Positions 9,754 to 20,383 of a stretch of 64,000 nt of DNA are shown piece after piece. The DNA comes from Zelonia costaricensis (lineage: Eukaryota > Euglenozoa > Kinetoplastea > Trypanosomatida > Trypanosomatidae). The notes under the pieces are model-generated. The model made no database searches. It had not been told where the DNA came from and saw nothing but the letters and a program-made list of their open reading frames with translations. Location: assembly GCA_030849075.1 (NCBI GenBank), contig JASAOO010003535.1:1-64000 (forward strand). The letters run 5' to 3'. The stretch's first letter is position 1; every line of letters begins with the position of its first letter. The translations under genes and the position numbers were made by a program.

Positions 9754-10641
9754 CTACTGCTGCTTTGGCTTGCGAGCGCCGCGGGCACGAATGTCCTTCA
9801 ACTCCGGGCGCTCCTTGTACAGTGCCTGGGCGGTGTGGCCGCGCAGCTGCCGCAGCACCTCCCGCATTTCGCGCCGGAAGAGCTGCGCGCAGAAGCCCCA
9901 CACACACGCCAGGCTGAGAAAAAAGTTCACCAGTGTCACCCACACCGGCCAGCGTTCCGGCTCCTCCCCATTCAGGAGCAGCGCCTTGTAGAAGGTCGCG
10001 AAGAAGGGCAGCAGCGACGCCGCAGCACCGGACTCGAGCGGCCGGCCGAGGAAGAGCATGTAGCACCAGACACACACCATCCCCCCGAACTGAGCGGCGA
10101 AGAGCAACGCCGTCGGCGTCATAATCCACTGCAGCGGGGTCGGGTACATCATGGTCACCTCCATCGACATGCCGTACAAGGGATGCGGGTACACGCGGCC
10201 GACGGGGATGCGGTGCAGCGTCGACAGGTCCGTCAGCGCCGCCGCCGCGCTACCACCACGCGTCACGGCGGCGTAGTGCTGCTGCGCCACCTCGCGCAGC
10301 ACGTCGCACACTGTCTGCGTCGCCAGCAGCGCCATCCACAACGCCATGCCGAGCGCGAAAGAAGCGGGCGACATCGATTTCTGGATGAGCCCGACGCCGC
10401 TATGCTGAAACGTCGTGGCCACGAAATTGGCGTACCGCGTGCGTCGAAGAAAGGCGGAGGCGATGAAGACAATGATGGCAACACCGCAGAGGCCCCCGAA
10501 AAGCAGCACCGCATCCTGCCCGGCCTCTAGGTACGCGGCGTGCACAAAGGACAGCGTCGGCAGTGCGACCACGTCGCCGCCCTCTTCGCCCCGCTGCGCC
10601 TCGCGCTGACGGAGCTGCTGCTCAAGATCGAGCGACGGCAT
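9754..10641 (-). CDS. Multi-pass membrane protein of unknown function (295 aa)
   Basis: I do not recognise this family. Hydrophobic segments suggest about five membrane spans: around residues 43-65 (LLFGGLCGVAIIVFIASAF), 88-114 (FALGMALWMALLATQTVC), 170-198 (IMTPTALLFAAQFGGMVCVW), 205-223 (SLLPFFATFYKALLL) and 231-255 (VTLVNFFLSLACVWGFCAQLF). The N-terminus is charged and Gln/Glu-rich, and the C-terminal tail is basic (RRE, KPKQQ), consistent with a cytosolic tail. No enzymatic motif stands out. The ATG at 10641 is preceded by a good polypyrimidine-AG about 150 nt upstream. It lies between the PRP38-like gene and the esterase trio with no sequence relation to either. Confidence 0.75.
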   Translation of the reverse strand: MPSLDLEQQLRQREAQRGEEGGDVVALPTLSFVHAAYLEAGQDAVLLFGGLCGVAIIVFIASAFLRRTRYANFVATTFQHSGVGLIQKSMSPASFALGMALWMALLATQTVCDVLREVAQQHYAAVTRGGSAAAALTDLSTLHRIPVGRVYPHPLYGMSMEVTMMYPTPLQWIMTPTALLFAAQFGGMVCVWCYMLFLGRPLESGAAASLLPFFATFYKALLLNGEEPERWPVWVTLVNFFLSLACVWGFCAQLFRREMREVLRQLRGHTAQALYKERPELKDIRARGARKPKQQ

Positions 10642-11189
10642 AGGTACGTGTCAGGAGGTGGAGGAAAGGCGGTGCGAGTGGGGGACAGAAGTATGCGTAT
10701 GCGTGTGCGGACGTGTGTTTGTGTACCCAGGGAATGCGGCGCTGGTCAGGCAGGTTAGAAAAAAAAAAATGCCTCCGAGGTGCACAGCGGCTAAGCAGAA
10801 GGAGACGCACAAAGAGCGAGAGAGAAAGAGAGAGAGAAGCAACGAGGTCAGCAGAACAGTGTCAAGGCCAAGGAGGACGTAGTGTAGCCGCAAGATCGTG
10901 ACGGGCGAGAGCGGGAGGGCGCAGGGTTTTGCTTGTGGAGACCGGTCACCCTCGTTTGGCTCGAACAAGCCGCCGCCGCCTTTTCCTCGGGACTGGACCA
11001 CAACGCACGGAGTCGTCGCCACGCCGCTTGCGCGTGCCATGCCTCTATTCTTCCTTTTTTAAATATATATCGATTCCCCGCCGCCGAGGCGGTCCGATGC
11101 CTTCCACGGGATTCGCAAGCGCACGAGTGTTGACCTTTTCACGGCAACAGCAACAACGGCAGCAAGCAGTCACGTGCGCAGCACGCCTC
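10642..11189. other. Spacer between PRP38 and membrane protein genes
   Basis: It contains the strong polypyrimidine-AG at 10791 and a short AT-rich patch near 11055-11072 that is unusual in this GC-rich setting. No gene is seen. Confidence 0.6.
10791..10792 (-). promoter_or_regulatory. Candidate trans-splice acceptor AG, membrane protein gene
   Basis: A long CT-rich run (about 10797-10845, coding strand) ends at this AG. The implied 5' UTR is about 149 nt. This is one of the clearest acceptors in the window. Confidence 0.6.
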
Positions 11190-11954
11190 CTACACAAACA
11201 GCGCGGGAAAGTGAATTCCCATGAAGGTGTGCGCTGGTAAAGCGCTAGAGGCGTTGGGCACCGATACTGCGGTCACCGTCGCATTCTGCACCGCTTCTTC
11301 TGCCTTCGCTGCTGTCGGACACGGGGCGACACCAAACAGGTAGTCGGTGAACTCGTCCACGCGAAGCAGTACGTACCGCGGCGGCTGCGGGGCGTCCGTG
11401 CTGTCCATCAGCGCATCCCCCGATGCGCTTCCATCTGCCTCCGTGGCGCCTTCCATCTCCGCGCGCGTCCGCTTGTGGTCCAGCGGCATCAGCGATGCGG
11501 AGAGGGTGCGGGCGGCGCTTGCAGCGGACGGAGTGGTCGCTGCAGTCGACTCAGCCCACTCTAGCGCGGGGTCCGTACCGTACAAGCAGAGCTTCCGGTA
11601 GTCGGCCCATCCAAGCCGCATCGCCTCCCGCTGCAGCTCCACCGGCCCAATAAGTCGAACCACAAGCAGCGCCGCCGCGCGTAGGTACTTGTGGGCATCC
11701 TGCTCGAGGATGACGCGGACAATCGCCACTGACGGGCAAATCTGCAGGAGGCGGGCGACGAGGCACATGAAGTAGTCGGCGGCGTGCAGGGGGCCGGCGA
11801 GGCCGCCGAGGGAGCGCAGGGTGGTGAGCTCCTCCAGGACCCACAGCAGCGGCTTGTTCGCGCAGCGTGTCATGGTGTGCGAGTGGAGCAGGCGGTGTCG
11901 TGTCGGCGGGTCGAGGGCCGCTATGGCAGCCCTGCCTTTTAAGTTCCACGACAT
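11190..11954 (-). CDS. PRP38: PRP38-family pre-mRNA splicing factor (254 aa)
   Basis: PRP38 is a tri-snRNP component needed for spliceosome activation; in trypanosomatids the spliceosome mainly performs trans-splicing. The conserved PRP38 core is visible at about residues 55-120: ADYFMCLVARLLQICPS, then VRVILEQDAHKYLRAAALLV, VRLIGPVELQ and the closing WADYRKLCLYG, which match the family pattern (FLCLxxKxLQIxP, EFIxxxDFKYLRxLGAxYLRL, DYRKLR). The C-terminal half is low-complexity Ala/Ser/Asp with no RS-rich tail. The ORF is open for 35 more codons upstream, but the ATG at 11954 (MSWNLKG) lies 22 nt past a strong polypyrimidine-AG at 11975-11976, so that start is preferred. The family call is firm; the one-to-one orthology is likely. 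Confidence 0.85.
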   Translation of the reverse strand: MSWNLKGRAAIAALDPPTRHRLLHSHTMTRCANKPLLWVLEELTTLRSLGGLAGPLHAADYFMCLVARLLQICPSVAIVRVILEQDAHKYLRAAALLVVRLIGPVELQREAMRLGWADYRKLCLYGTDPALEWAESTAATTPSAASAARTLSASLMPLDHKRTRAEMEGATEADGSASGDALMDSTDAPQPPRYVLLRVDEFTDYLFGVAPCPTAAKAEEAVQNATVTAVSVPNASSALPAHTFMGIHFPALFV

Positions 11955-11974
11955 GATGCACACACGACGCCGGG

Positions 11975-11976
11975 CT
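11975..11976 (-). promoter_or_regulatory. Candidate trans-splice acceptor AG, PRP38 gene
   Basis: A polypyrimidine run at about 12000-12028 (coding strand CTCTCTCT type) is followed by this first AG, 21 nt before the ATG at 11954. It falls downstream of the alternative upstream start of the open frame, so it decides the start. Confidence 0.6.
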
Positions 11977-12886
11977 GTCCCGTGTCGCGGTGTTGGATAG
12001 GGAGAGAGAGAGAGGAGGGAGGGGGCGAGTGGTCGAATCCTGTCAGCTTGCGTTGCCAAGGACGAGAAAAGGAAGTGGAGGTGGGGGGGGGGGGTACGTC
12101 AACGTGCGTTCGTTCAACAGCGAGCCTCTGGTGGCGATGGCGCCGTTGTCGCAGAAAAAAAAGGGAAGAAAACGACGCGTGGCGGCACACGCGACACCGC
12201 AGCGTCTGCCACGTCGGCGCGTGGGACGGACTGACGAAGGTGCGCCACATGGACCATCATCACGACCACTGCTCATACTCGTGGACAACCGCAAAGGCAC
12301 GTTCAGTTTGGAGGGTGCTCTGGATTGCGGCAACGGGAGCGCCGCACCCCATCGTCGTCCTGTGCTACAGCTATAGATGTCTTTTGGGGTTGGGAACCGC
12401 GGCAACTGCGCCGTCCACACCGGCCGCCACACCTTCGGTGTGCGTGGGAACAACCAGGAGTCTGGAGAGGGGGGGGGGTGGAGAGCGGAGTGAGAGAGGA
12501 GGGGGTGAGGGAGCTGGGGCACGGGCCCGTGAGAGTGTGCGTGTGCGTGTCAGAACCAAAGAAAGCCCATGAAGTGAACGAAAGAGCGAAAACAGCAACC
12601 ACACTAACACGTCGAGGAAAAAGGGAGGCGCGCCAACGGGGAGCACTGGCTGTGGCACCCACACCCGCTCGCAAAAAGCCGATCTCTCTTGAGGGCCAGT
12701 AGCGGGGACGTGCAGCTCGTGACCGACGCCACTGCAGCCGCGGTGGGGGTGCCGGGGCCTGCAATGGCGCACCAGCACCCTGCACGCCGCCCACTCTCTC
12801 TCCCCCTCTTTCCCCCTCTCTGCCTCACGTCCTCGCTCCGCAGACCAACGCACCCATCCACGCTATCCGCGCTCTCTCCGTGGCCC
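11977..12886. other. Spacer between YIF1 and PRP38 genes
   Basis: It contains the polypyrimidine tract of the PRP38 gene (12000-12028) and purine-rich runs near 12460-12510. No coding frame with a recognisable domain is seen. Confidence 0.6.
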
Positions 12887-13894
12887 TTAACCGCTGCTGT
12901 AGAGGGGCCGCACAAACAACCACAGGAAGGTGGGCACCTGGGCGAGGGCTGCCACGTAGGTGAAGACGCGGCACCGCGGCGCCACTCGACCGTCGTCGCG
13001 CGTGTGCTGCAGCGCCGTGAGCCGCACCGTGAAGAAGCTGTGCGCCAGCACCCCGTACAGCATGACGAGGCCGCTGTAGAGCCGGCCCGGTGGCAGGCTC
13101 TGCGCGATGAGGACCCCGATGCACAGTAGAACGTACTTGTACCCGCACAGCGCCAGCAGCTCCAGCAGCGGCGGCGTCGGCACAACGCGCAGCGCGTAGG
13201 CGACGCCCTTCATCACGGCGAGCTCGAGGAAGAACCAAATGCCGATCACCCACGCAGTCGAGATGAGCGAGTCTGCCGTGATCACGCTCTTCTGCGAATT
13301 GGCGCCGTCGATGAAGGCCGCCAGGACAACGTAGGTGATGACGCTCATGAGCGGGATGTACAGGTCGGACGCAAAGACGTCGTGTAGCGGCAGCGAGGTG
13401 CCGGCGGCGTTGGCCGTCATGCTGTTGGTGTTGCTGCCGTCCATGTGCCCCGCCATACGAGCCCCGGGGGAGCCGCCGGGGTACATGGAGGCTGGGGTGC
13501 CCGCGGGGACGCCGAAGGCCTGATCGCCCATGCCGTCCGCGGCGCCGCCACCACCACCACCGCTGCCGCCTCCCCCTAATTCGCCCCCCTCACCGCCGGC
13601 CGACGGCTTGCGGACAAACTTCGTGAAGAACGGCATCGTGAGGATGACGAGCTTTCGCTTCACGTACGTGTTATCGACAGCAAAGTAGTTGCGAAAGGCC
13701 CGAATGATGGGCATGTAGTGGGCCAGCCCGGCCTCGCCCTGCTGCAGCTGCTGTTGCAGGATGTTCTGCCCGTAGCTGAGACCCATCTGCAGCATCATCG
13801 CGTTGGGGTCGCTGCGGCCGAATAAGCCACTCCCGGGGCCGGCAGCGCCTGGCGGGCCGAAGTTGATTGTCGGCGTCTGTGGCGTGTACGACAT
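12887..13894 (-). CDS. YIF1: YIF1-family Golgi/ER membrane protein (335 aa)
   Basis: YIF1 proteins partner with YIP1-family proteins on ER-Golgi membranes and bind Rab/Ypt GTPases and COPII vesicles. The diagnostic family block is present: FRNYFAVDNTYVKRKLVIL at about residues 67-85 and DLYIPLMSVITYVVLAAF at about 177-194. Four further hydrophobic segments follow (AWVIGIWFFLELAV, YKYVLLCIGVLIA, GLVMLYGVLAHSFF, VAALAQVPTFLWLF), giving the usual five-span C-terminal half. The N-terminal part is cytosolic, Pro/Gly/Gln-rich. A Gly/Ser-rich insertion (about residues 97-150) separates the two conserved blocks and is longer than in fungal or animal homologues. The start is the ATG MSYTPQTPT; the upstream open frame is low-complexity. 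Confidence 0.87.
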   Translation of the reverse strand: MSYTPQTPTINFGPPGAAGPGSGLFGRSDPNAMMLQMGLSYGQNILQQQLQQGEAGLAHYMPIIRAFRNYFAVDNTYVKRKLVILTMPFFTKFVRKPSAGGEGGELGGGGSGGGGGGAADGMGDQAFGVPAGTPASMYPGGSPGARMAGHMDGSNTNSMTANAAGTSLPLHDVFASDLYIPLMSVITYVVLAAFIDGANSQKSVITADSLISTAWVIGIWFFLELAVMKGVAYALRVVPTPPLLELLALCGYKYVLLCIGVLIAQSLPPGRLYSGLVMLYGVLAHSFFTVRLTALQHTRDDGRVAPRCRVFTYVAALAQVPTFLWLFVRPLYSSG

Positions 13895-14818
13895 TGCTGC
13901 GGCCGCGTTCGTGCAGTTTTTTTTCTCTTGTTGAATCTCTTCTACGAGATACGTATGAGTCGGCGTGCGGGCTGACGCACGTGCGCTCACAGCCCCCTTC
14001 CTCGATCTCCCTCCCTTAAACACACACACACAGTGCAGGTGAGCGCGTTGGTGTGCGCGATGGGTGGCGTGGCAGCGCGGGGTGGAAAAGGGCACTTCCG
14101 GGTGGTGCTGACGTCGATGAGGATGACGACCGACTATGAAGCTGCGATGGGATGCACTGTGTTGCGTGCGTGCGTGTGCAGGGGGCGAGAAGGCGCACGA
14201 GTAGGAGTTCAAGATACAGGGAGGAGGGAGAGAGGAGAGGGGGGGGAGGGGCATTGTGCAACCAGCACAGTGCCTTGAGCGCCTTGCTGCGACTCTCCGC
14301 GCAGCGACGCATTTCAATCATTGTACGCGGCGCGTTTTACAGAACGACGTAAAGCGAGAAAGAAACTGTGAGTGGGGGGCAGGTGGGCGAAGGGGGGAAA
14401 TCTGGCCGCCATTTGCGCACGCACATACACACACACATATGCACAGCAAACGAGAAGATGCTGCCGTGCCTTCTCCGTGCAGCCCATCCATATCTGTTTC
14501 CAAATCCCCTGTTACACTTTCGTACTTCGTACTTTAGAATTCTTGTGTTCGGCTTAAGGAGAGTGCTGAGGCGCTTATAGGCCGCGCGACACTGTCTCCA
14601 CAGTTATTCAGCCACGCACGTTCCATGGGGTCACCTACGTCGAGCTTAGACGGATGATGACGGGACTCGAGCTGCGAGGCACGTACATGGACTCTTTTGC
14701 AGCGGCTTCGCCGCGATACAAGCCAAAAAAAAAACGCACAGGAAGCAAACAGCGAAACACACTAACGGTGCTCAGCCGCAGCCAGCAAGGTGCGCAAGCT
14801 GCCAGCGCGAGACACGCA
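13895..14818. other. Spacer between zuotin and YIF1 genes
   Basis: It holds a short (CA)n near 14021-14032 and another near 14423-14440. A relatively AT-rich stretch lies at about 14500-14560. No gene is seen, and no polypyrimidine-AG is as clear as elsewhere for YIF1. Confidence 0.55.
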
Positions 14819-16768
14819 TCACTTCTTCTTGTTCACGGTGCAGAGGAACTTGAAGCGGTCGAAGCACTCCTTCGCCGTCTTGCCGTCCACCATCGCGGCG
14901 ATCTTCTGGTACTTGTCCTTTTCCTTGTAGTCCTTCAACTCGCGCAGGCCCTGCTCCAGCTGCTTCTGCTGCTTCAGCGACCAGTCCTCCACCGGGGAGG
15001 CGACCGGCGCGCCCGCGCCGGCGGCCGACGAGTGCGAGATGGAGGCCGCGGCGGCGGAGACCCCGGGGTTGCCAGAGCCGGCGTTGTGCAGCGCCGCGGT
15101 CAGCTCACTTACTTTGGCCATCGCCTGCTCCTCGGTGAAGCGGTGGCGCAGCACGTCGCAGATCTTGATCCAGCGATCGACGGAGCCGGGCGGGTACTTC
15201 GCCGTGGCCTTCTGCAGACGGCTAAGGTCCTCCTCCGTCCACTCCGGCCCCACCGGCGCCGGCGTAGCGGCGGCAGCGGTGCTCTCCTTTTTCTTGCTGG
15301 CATCTGCGGCCTGCACCTTCTTCACCGCCTCGCCGTAGCGGTTCACGCCGCAGCGCTGCTCCATCTTCTGGACGAGAGTGTTGAAGCGCAGCACCGCCTC
15401 GACCTCCTCGGCGCCCTCAACATCCTTGTTGATCGGGTCGCTCGTGCGGGGCCGCTTGTCGGTCGCGCAGGACACGACGGCATCCCGCAGCTTCTGCGCC
15501 TCGCCCGAGTTGGTGGCCTTGGAGAAGAGCCACTGCACGTTGGGCCGACGCACGCGGTCGGCCAGGAGCTTGTTCGTCGCCACCTCGTCGAGCAGCCCGT
15601 GCTCGCCCAGGAAGCCCAGCACGGCCGTCTGCGCGTCCCGCATCGCCTGCTTCTCCTCCTGCTGCGCCCGCACCTCCGCCTCCTCGCGCTCCTTCAGTTT
15701 GCGGGCTTCCTCGGCGCGGCGACGCACCTCATCCGCCTCGAGCTGCAGCCGGAACGCTTCCCGGTCCTTCACTTCCTTCAGCCGCTTCTCCTCCTCGGCC
15801 TCGCGCCGGCGCCGCAGCCGCGGGTCGTTCTTGCGGGCCCGGTCCACGAGCAGGCGAATGCGCTTCTGCTCCTCCTTGTGGAAGTGGCTCAGCTGCCGCG
15901 CGTTCTCGCGCTGGTAGTACCGCTTCTCCTCGCGGCACATGCTCTCGTCGATCTCTTCGAGGTCGGCGAGGTGGGAGAAGTCGCGCCAGCTCTGGAATCC
16001 CGTCCAGCGGTCGTAGAAGCGCAGCACCTCGGCGTGCGAGGCCTTGTCGGAGCCGAGCGACGGCATGCCCGGCACGCTGCTCCACTTCTTATTCCGCTCA
16101 AAGACCGGGCCAAAGGTGGCGTAGAAGGCGTCCGCTTCGACCGTCTCGCCCGGGATGGCGTCGTCGAAGGGCCGCGAGGAGTCGTACGTCTGCCGCGTGT
16201 CGGGGTCGCCGAGAATGTCGAAGGCGCGCTGCACCTTCTTGAAGAGCTCGTCGGAGTGGTTCTGCTGCTTGTCCGGGTGTGTTTCGAGGCAGCGGCGCCG
16301 GTACGCCGCTTTGATTTGGTCATCGGTCGCGCCATCCTCCTGCTCCAGCTTCAGCACCTCGTACCAGTCGACGAGCATGTCGTCATCTGTCAGCTTGACG
16401 AACTTCTTCTTGCGCGCCGTGGACTGGAAGCGGCCGCCCTCGCCGGCGCCGTCGTCCTCGTCGTCGGCGCCGTTGCCGCCCTTGCCATCCGCCCCGGCGG
16501 CGGCGCCATCGGCGTCCTCTGCCGCCCACTGCTGGGCGACGGCGGGGTCGGTGTGGGCCTGCTGGGTGCGTGCTTCCTCATGGCGGAGCTGCGTGGTGAG
16601 CGCCACAGTGCGGCAGAAGGCGTCCCCCTGCGGGATGGTGCGGTACGCCTCGATCCAGCGGTGCAGCGGTGGCAGCGCGTCGGCCGCGCTTGCAGCCGCG
16701 GACGACGGCCACTCCACCACGGTCTGCCCCGCCGCGAAGACGGGCAGTTCCATCGACAGCACCTGCAT
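14819..16768 (-). CDS. ZUO1: Zuotin/DNAJC2-type J protein with two SANT/Myb domains (649 aa)
   Basis: This is a ribosome-associated co-chaperone of the zuotin/MPP11 (DNAJC2) family, which stimulates Hsp70 at the ribosomal exit tunnel. In order, it has an acidic Ala/Asp/Gly stretch (about 85-112), a J domain (about 133-196, starting DWYEVLKLEQ, with the HPD motif at 164-166), the zuotin homology region (FYATFGPVFERNKKWS, SLGSDKASHAEVLRFYDRW), and a long charged coiled coil (about 270-380, rich in RRRREAEEEKR) that corresponds to the ribosome-binding/middle domain. Two SANT/Myb repeats follow, at about 508-556 (PEWTEEDLSRLQKA) and 596-643 (WSLKQQKQLEQGL). The paired SANT repeats match animal and plant DNAJC2 rather than yeast Zuo1, which lacks them. 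The stop is preceded by a Lys-rich tail. A second in-frame ATG (MELPVF) lies five codons downstream. Confidence 0.92.
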   Translation of the reverse strand: MQVLSMELPVFAAGQTVVEWPSSAAASAADALPPLHRWIEAYRTIPQGDAFCRTVALTTQLRHEEARTQQAHTDPAVAQQWAAEDADGAAAGADGKGGNGADDEDDGAGEGGRFQSTARKKKFVKLTDDDMLVDWYEVLKLEQEDGATDDQIKAAYRRRCLETHPDKQQNHSDELFKKVQRAFDILGDPDTRQTYDSSRPFDDAIPGETVEADAFYATFGPVFERNKKWSSVPGMPSLGSDKASHAEVLRFYDRWTGFQSWRDFSHLADLEEIDESMCREEKRYYQRENARQLSHFHKEEQKRIRLLVDRARKNDPRLRRRREAEEEKRLKEVKDREAFRLQLEADEVRRRAEEARKLKEREEAEVRAQQEEKQAMRDAQTAVLGFLGEHGLLDEVATNKLLADRVRRPNVQWLFSKATNSGEAQKLRDAVVSCATDKRPRTSDPINKDVEGAEEVEAVLRFNTLVQKMEQRCGVNRYGEAVKKVQAADASKKKESTAAAATPAPVGPEWTEEDLSRLQKATAKYPPGSVDRWIKICDVLRHRFTEEQAMAKVSELTAALHNAGSGNPGVSAAAASISHSSAAGAGAPVASPVEDWSLKQQKQLEQGLRELKDYKEKDKYQKIAAMVDGKTAKECFDRFKFLCTVNKKK

Positions 16769-19700
16769 CCTTCTCCTTCGCTCTCTGTGTGCGTGTGTGT
16801 GTATGTGTGAAGCTGATGCTAATGAGTTGCGTGCTGCTTGTGCGTTATGGCGGACGCGTGCACGTCATCGAGGTAGGAGAAGGTGACACAGAGAGGAAAA
16901 AGGGGATCGTGTGTGGGAGCGGTAGCTCGATGTGGACGTGGTGGTTTCATCGTTCGCCGGCTACACACACACACACACACACACACATTCGCCAACAGCG
17001 ATACCGGGCAAGCACTTTGCGCAACGCCTTGCTGGTCAGTCTTTGGCCCTTAAGTCTTCCTGCACAGCGATGCAGAGCCTTTTCTGCAAGAAGTCCACAC
17101 TGTCGTCGCAGCTCGAGAAGCACGCGACGACGCTGACGCTGCATGTGTATGTGTGTGTGTGTAGGCGCCTGTAGAGTAGCCCAAAACGTCGACGCACGTA
17201 ATTTGGAGCGTGGCGGCGATTCCATGCCCCTCCCTGCAGACACGCACACACAGCGGAAAGACGGTGTGGGCAAACTGCGGCGATGTGCAGCCACACCCCG
17301 TGGGTCAGACACGTCGGTACCACTCTCTTGTTTCTGTTGTTTTCTTCTTAGTGTAAAGAAGCTGAATGGATTTCGGTGTCGTTCTACGAACACACAAACA
17401 CACACACACCCACACACAAATGGGCACGCACAGGCCCACAAAGACACACAAACGCGTACACAAAGGTGGCATCGACGCACATTCACGCCCAGCAGCGTTG
17501 CGCGATACGACGGAAGGACAGGGTGCGGTGGGTGGATGAGTGAGGGGTAGAGGGAGCGGTAGAGAAAGAGAGAGAGGGCGGGAGACTTCCCGCCCTTTCA
17601 CAGGCACCCGCTCGCGCCGCCGTCGCACCCGCAACGCGAGTGGCGGGACGGCGGAGACGGTCGGCACCTTCTTTTCCTTTCCCCCTTCTCGCACACGCGC
17701 ACACACAAGTGAGTATCCGCCGCACTCACCCCACACATCCAATACACACACATACACACACACACACACACACGAGGAACGACTGATGGTTACGAATGGC
17801 ACGACAGCCAGCGGGAAGGAGGGAGGACGAAGACCAAGGGGAGGACTGCGCAGAGCCACATCAGCCACAATCCACAACAGCGACGAGAGGTACGGAGGGA
17901 CAGCGGCAGAGAGGAGTGTTTGGGAGAAGGGGAGAAGGAGATCGAGATCGAGAGAGAGAGTGTGTGAGGGAGCAGCAAGCGAACAGAGGAAAGAAGAAGC
18001 TAACGACGCAGGCACCACACGCGTGTGTGCGTGAAGAGGGGGGAGCGAAGACGTGAATGTGAGACAGTACAGCGGCGAGGGGGGGGGGGGAAAGGTTGTA
18101 GGAGGTGACGGTGGGTGGGTGGGCGAAATGAAGGTACGCTCGGGGGGCACGGTGACGCCGCACACCCCGCTGCTCCACGACTCACCGACCCCGCGCGCTG
18201 GCCCATCCCCACGCACGCACCTCCCGAAGCGCAGACCCGGCTGCGAACCCACGGAAAGCGTGGGAGCGAAGGGGGAAAAAAAGGACAGAAAGAACGAAAG
18301 CCAAAAGGTGATGACGGCTTTCCATCCTACGACACGCAGTTGTGCGTGTGGTGCACTTTGCATGAGCCCGCGTGGGATGTGCGCCCGCTCTCCCCTCTCT
18401 TGAGTAGATTCCGCGCTGCCGGCCCACTTGCCCACTTTGTCGTCTTTCAAGGAGAGATGCCCGCCCTTGTAGCATCCGTCTTCCTTTCTCTCTCTTTTTC
18501 CTCCTCCCCCCTCCTCCCCATCCTCCGCGCCTCCTCCCGGGACACGAGCTGATGCCGACCACGTCCGCGCGCGTGTATGTCTTTCGAGTGCGACGGCGAT
18601 GGCTTTCGTGCGGCTGGGGAAGGGGGAAGGCTGCCAGGCGGGAGCGGGAAAGAGGAAACGACGCGCCGCGCTCACCACGTGGTGAGAGAGGAAGGGCAGC
18701 GGCGATGTTCCTCGTCAGCCATCGTGCCCGGCTATGAGAAAACGACACAGAGAGCCGACCGAAGAGCAGAGGAGGCCGACCGGGGGGGGTGGGCGGGGTG
18801 GGGTGAGTGGGAGGGAGGGAGGGAGGGGAGGGAGGGAGGGGACCTACTCCGGATTCCAAAAGGAAATCAAAGGAGAGAGGAGTTGCTCAGCAGCAGCCGT
18901 CAACGACTACAGCCGCACACACACACACACACACACACACGCATGCACACACGCAAATGGGTACGTAGCAAAATAAAAAAGGTCGATGCCACGCTTCAAA
19001 GGTGGTAGAGGTAGTGACGACGTGAAAGGCTGAAGGAAGTGATTGCGGCCGGAAGGTGGGACTAGGGAGGGTGGAGTCTGATGCGGTGGGGATGCGTGCC
19101 CAAGTGTCAGCGCTTAACACGTGGAGGAACGCGGAGAAACACGATCGAGGCTGCTCCGCGATCAACAAGCGAAAGTTACACACGCACACACACACACACA
19201 CACACACATGCAGATGGACGCACACGAGGACACTCAGAGGTACGCGTGCACTTTCGGTAGCCTAACGCGCACCGTCGCTCGCACAGATGCACTCGACAAG
19301 CGAGCGGGTGGGGCGGAGGTGGGCGAGGAGGAGGTGGGCGAGGGGAAGCAACCGGAAGCGGAAAGCGAGAGGGAGGTGAGACGGCGAGGTAACAACGCAG
19401 ATTAGGGAAAGGGGGGAGGGGGGGGAGGGGTTAGGCTCAGCGTTTTTTTGTTTGTTTGTCCTGGAATAAGAGAGCGAGAAGAGAAAGAAAACAAAGCGGA
19501 ATGCATAAAGGCGTGTTGGGAGGAGGGGGGGGGAGGCGGCGGAGTCAAGAAAGCGAAAGGCGTGTTGGGTTGGCGTGTGTATGGAGAGGTCTGGTGAGGG
19601 AGTGAGCCGTGGGGAGGGTGGGAAGAGAGGCGCCGAAACAGGGAAGCGGCGGACGACATTGCGAGGCGGACACATAAACACACACGCACACACACACACA

Positions 19701-20325
19701 CACAGAAGCCACCCGCAGAAAAGAAAGAAAGCGGGGGAAGACCGGGACAGCAGTGCGTTGGCCATGAGAGGAGGGGGGCAACATACAGAACAAGCAAACC
19801 TACATAGCGAGAGAGAGAGAGAGGAAGAGAGGCGAGCGCCAACACGCGCGGACGCACACAACCGGAGAAGACACTCGGACAAACGCACGCGGGTACACGA
19901 AGACAAAAGCCAAAGAAGGGGAGAGGGGGAAAGGGGGAGGGGAGGGGAGGGCCGGCAGCGGGCGAGATGAGGAGCACAGCAGTTTTTTTGTGTTCCCCGT
20001 GGCGGGAGGACACGCAACAGGAAACGTGCAACAACCGCCGCTCCCTCCCTCCCTCCCCCACACACGCACACACACAAATCCGTGGAGAGTACCACGGCCT
20101 ACACAACCAAGCAGAAGTGCCTGCCTCATCAGGCGCGGCGGGAAGCAAGCGTAGCGTTCGATCATGAAGAAGAAAAGAAAGAAGTTGGGGATGAGAAGGC
20201 GCAGGCGGGTCCCAGGCAGGAGGCCCCCCGCTGGCTGGCCTTCTCTGTTTTGGGGTTCGAGGTTGGACAGAGTTCGGCAAGGGCCTGCTGACCGTGCCGA
20301 GCAGGATGTCGCCACGCGAGCAGAT

Positions 20326-20356
<31 letters not shown>

Positions 20357-20383
20357 CGCGCGCGCATAGAACACGCGTTCCGT
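16769..20383. other. Long spacer between TOR-family kinase and zuotin genes
   Basis: About 3.6 kb with no supported gene. It has at least seven (CA)n or (TG)n tracts (for example about 16964-16986, 17753-17773, 18917-18940, 19181-19208, 19680-19701, 20329-20352), extended G/A runs near 18780-18845 and 19400-19435, and a likely long 3' UTR of the kinase gene. Open frames here are low-complexity and have no matching domain. Confidence 0.6.

Noticed and set aside
14654..16810. Plus-strand open frame of 718 codons opposite the zuotin gene
   Set aside because: It is a mirror of the J-domain gene, with composition dominated by Leu/Arg/Val and no domain.
17305..20095. Minus-strand open frames inside the spacer downstream of the TOR-family kinase
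   Set aside because: They are made of Pro/Ser/Leu and Cys-Val repeats translated from pyrimidine and TG tracts, with no conserved motif and no clear ATG after a polypyrimidine-AG.
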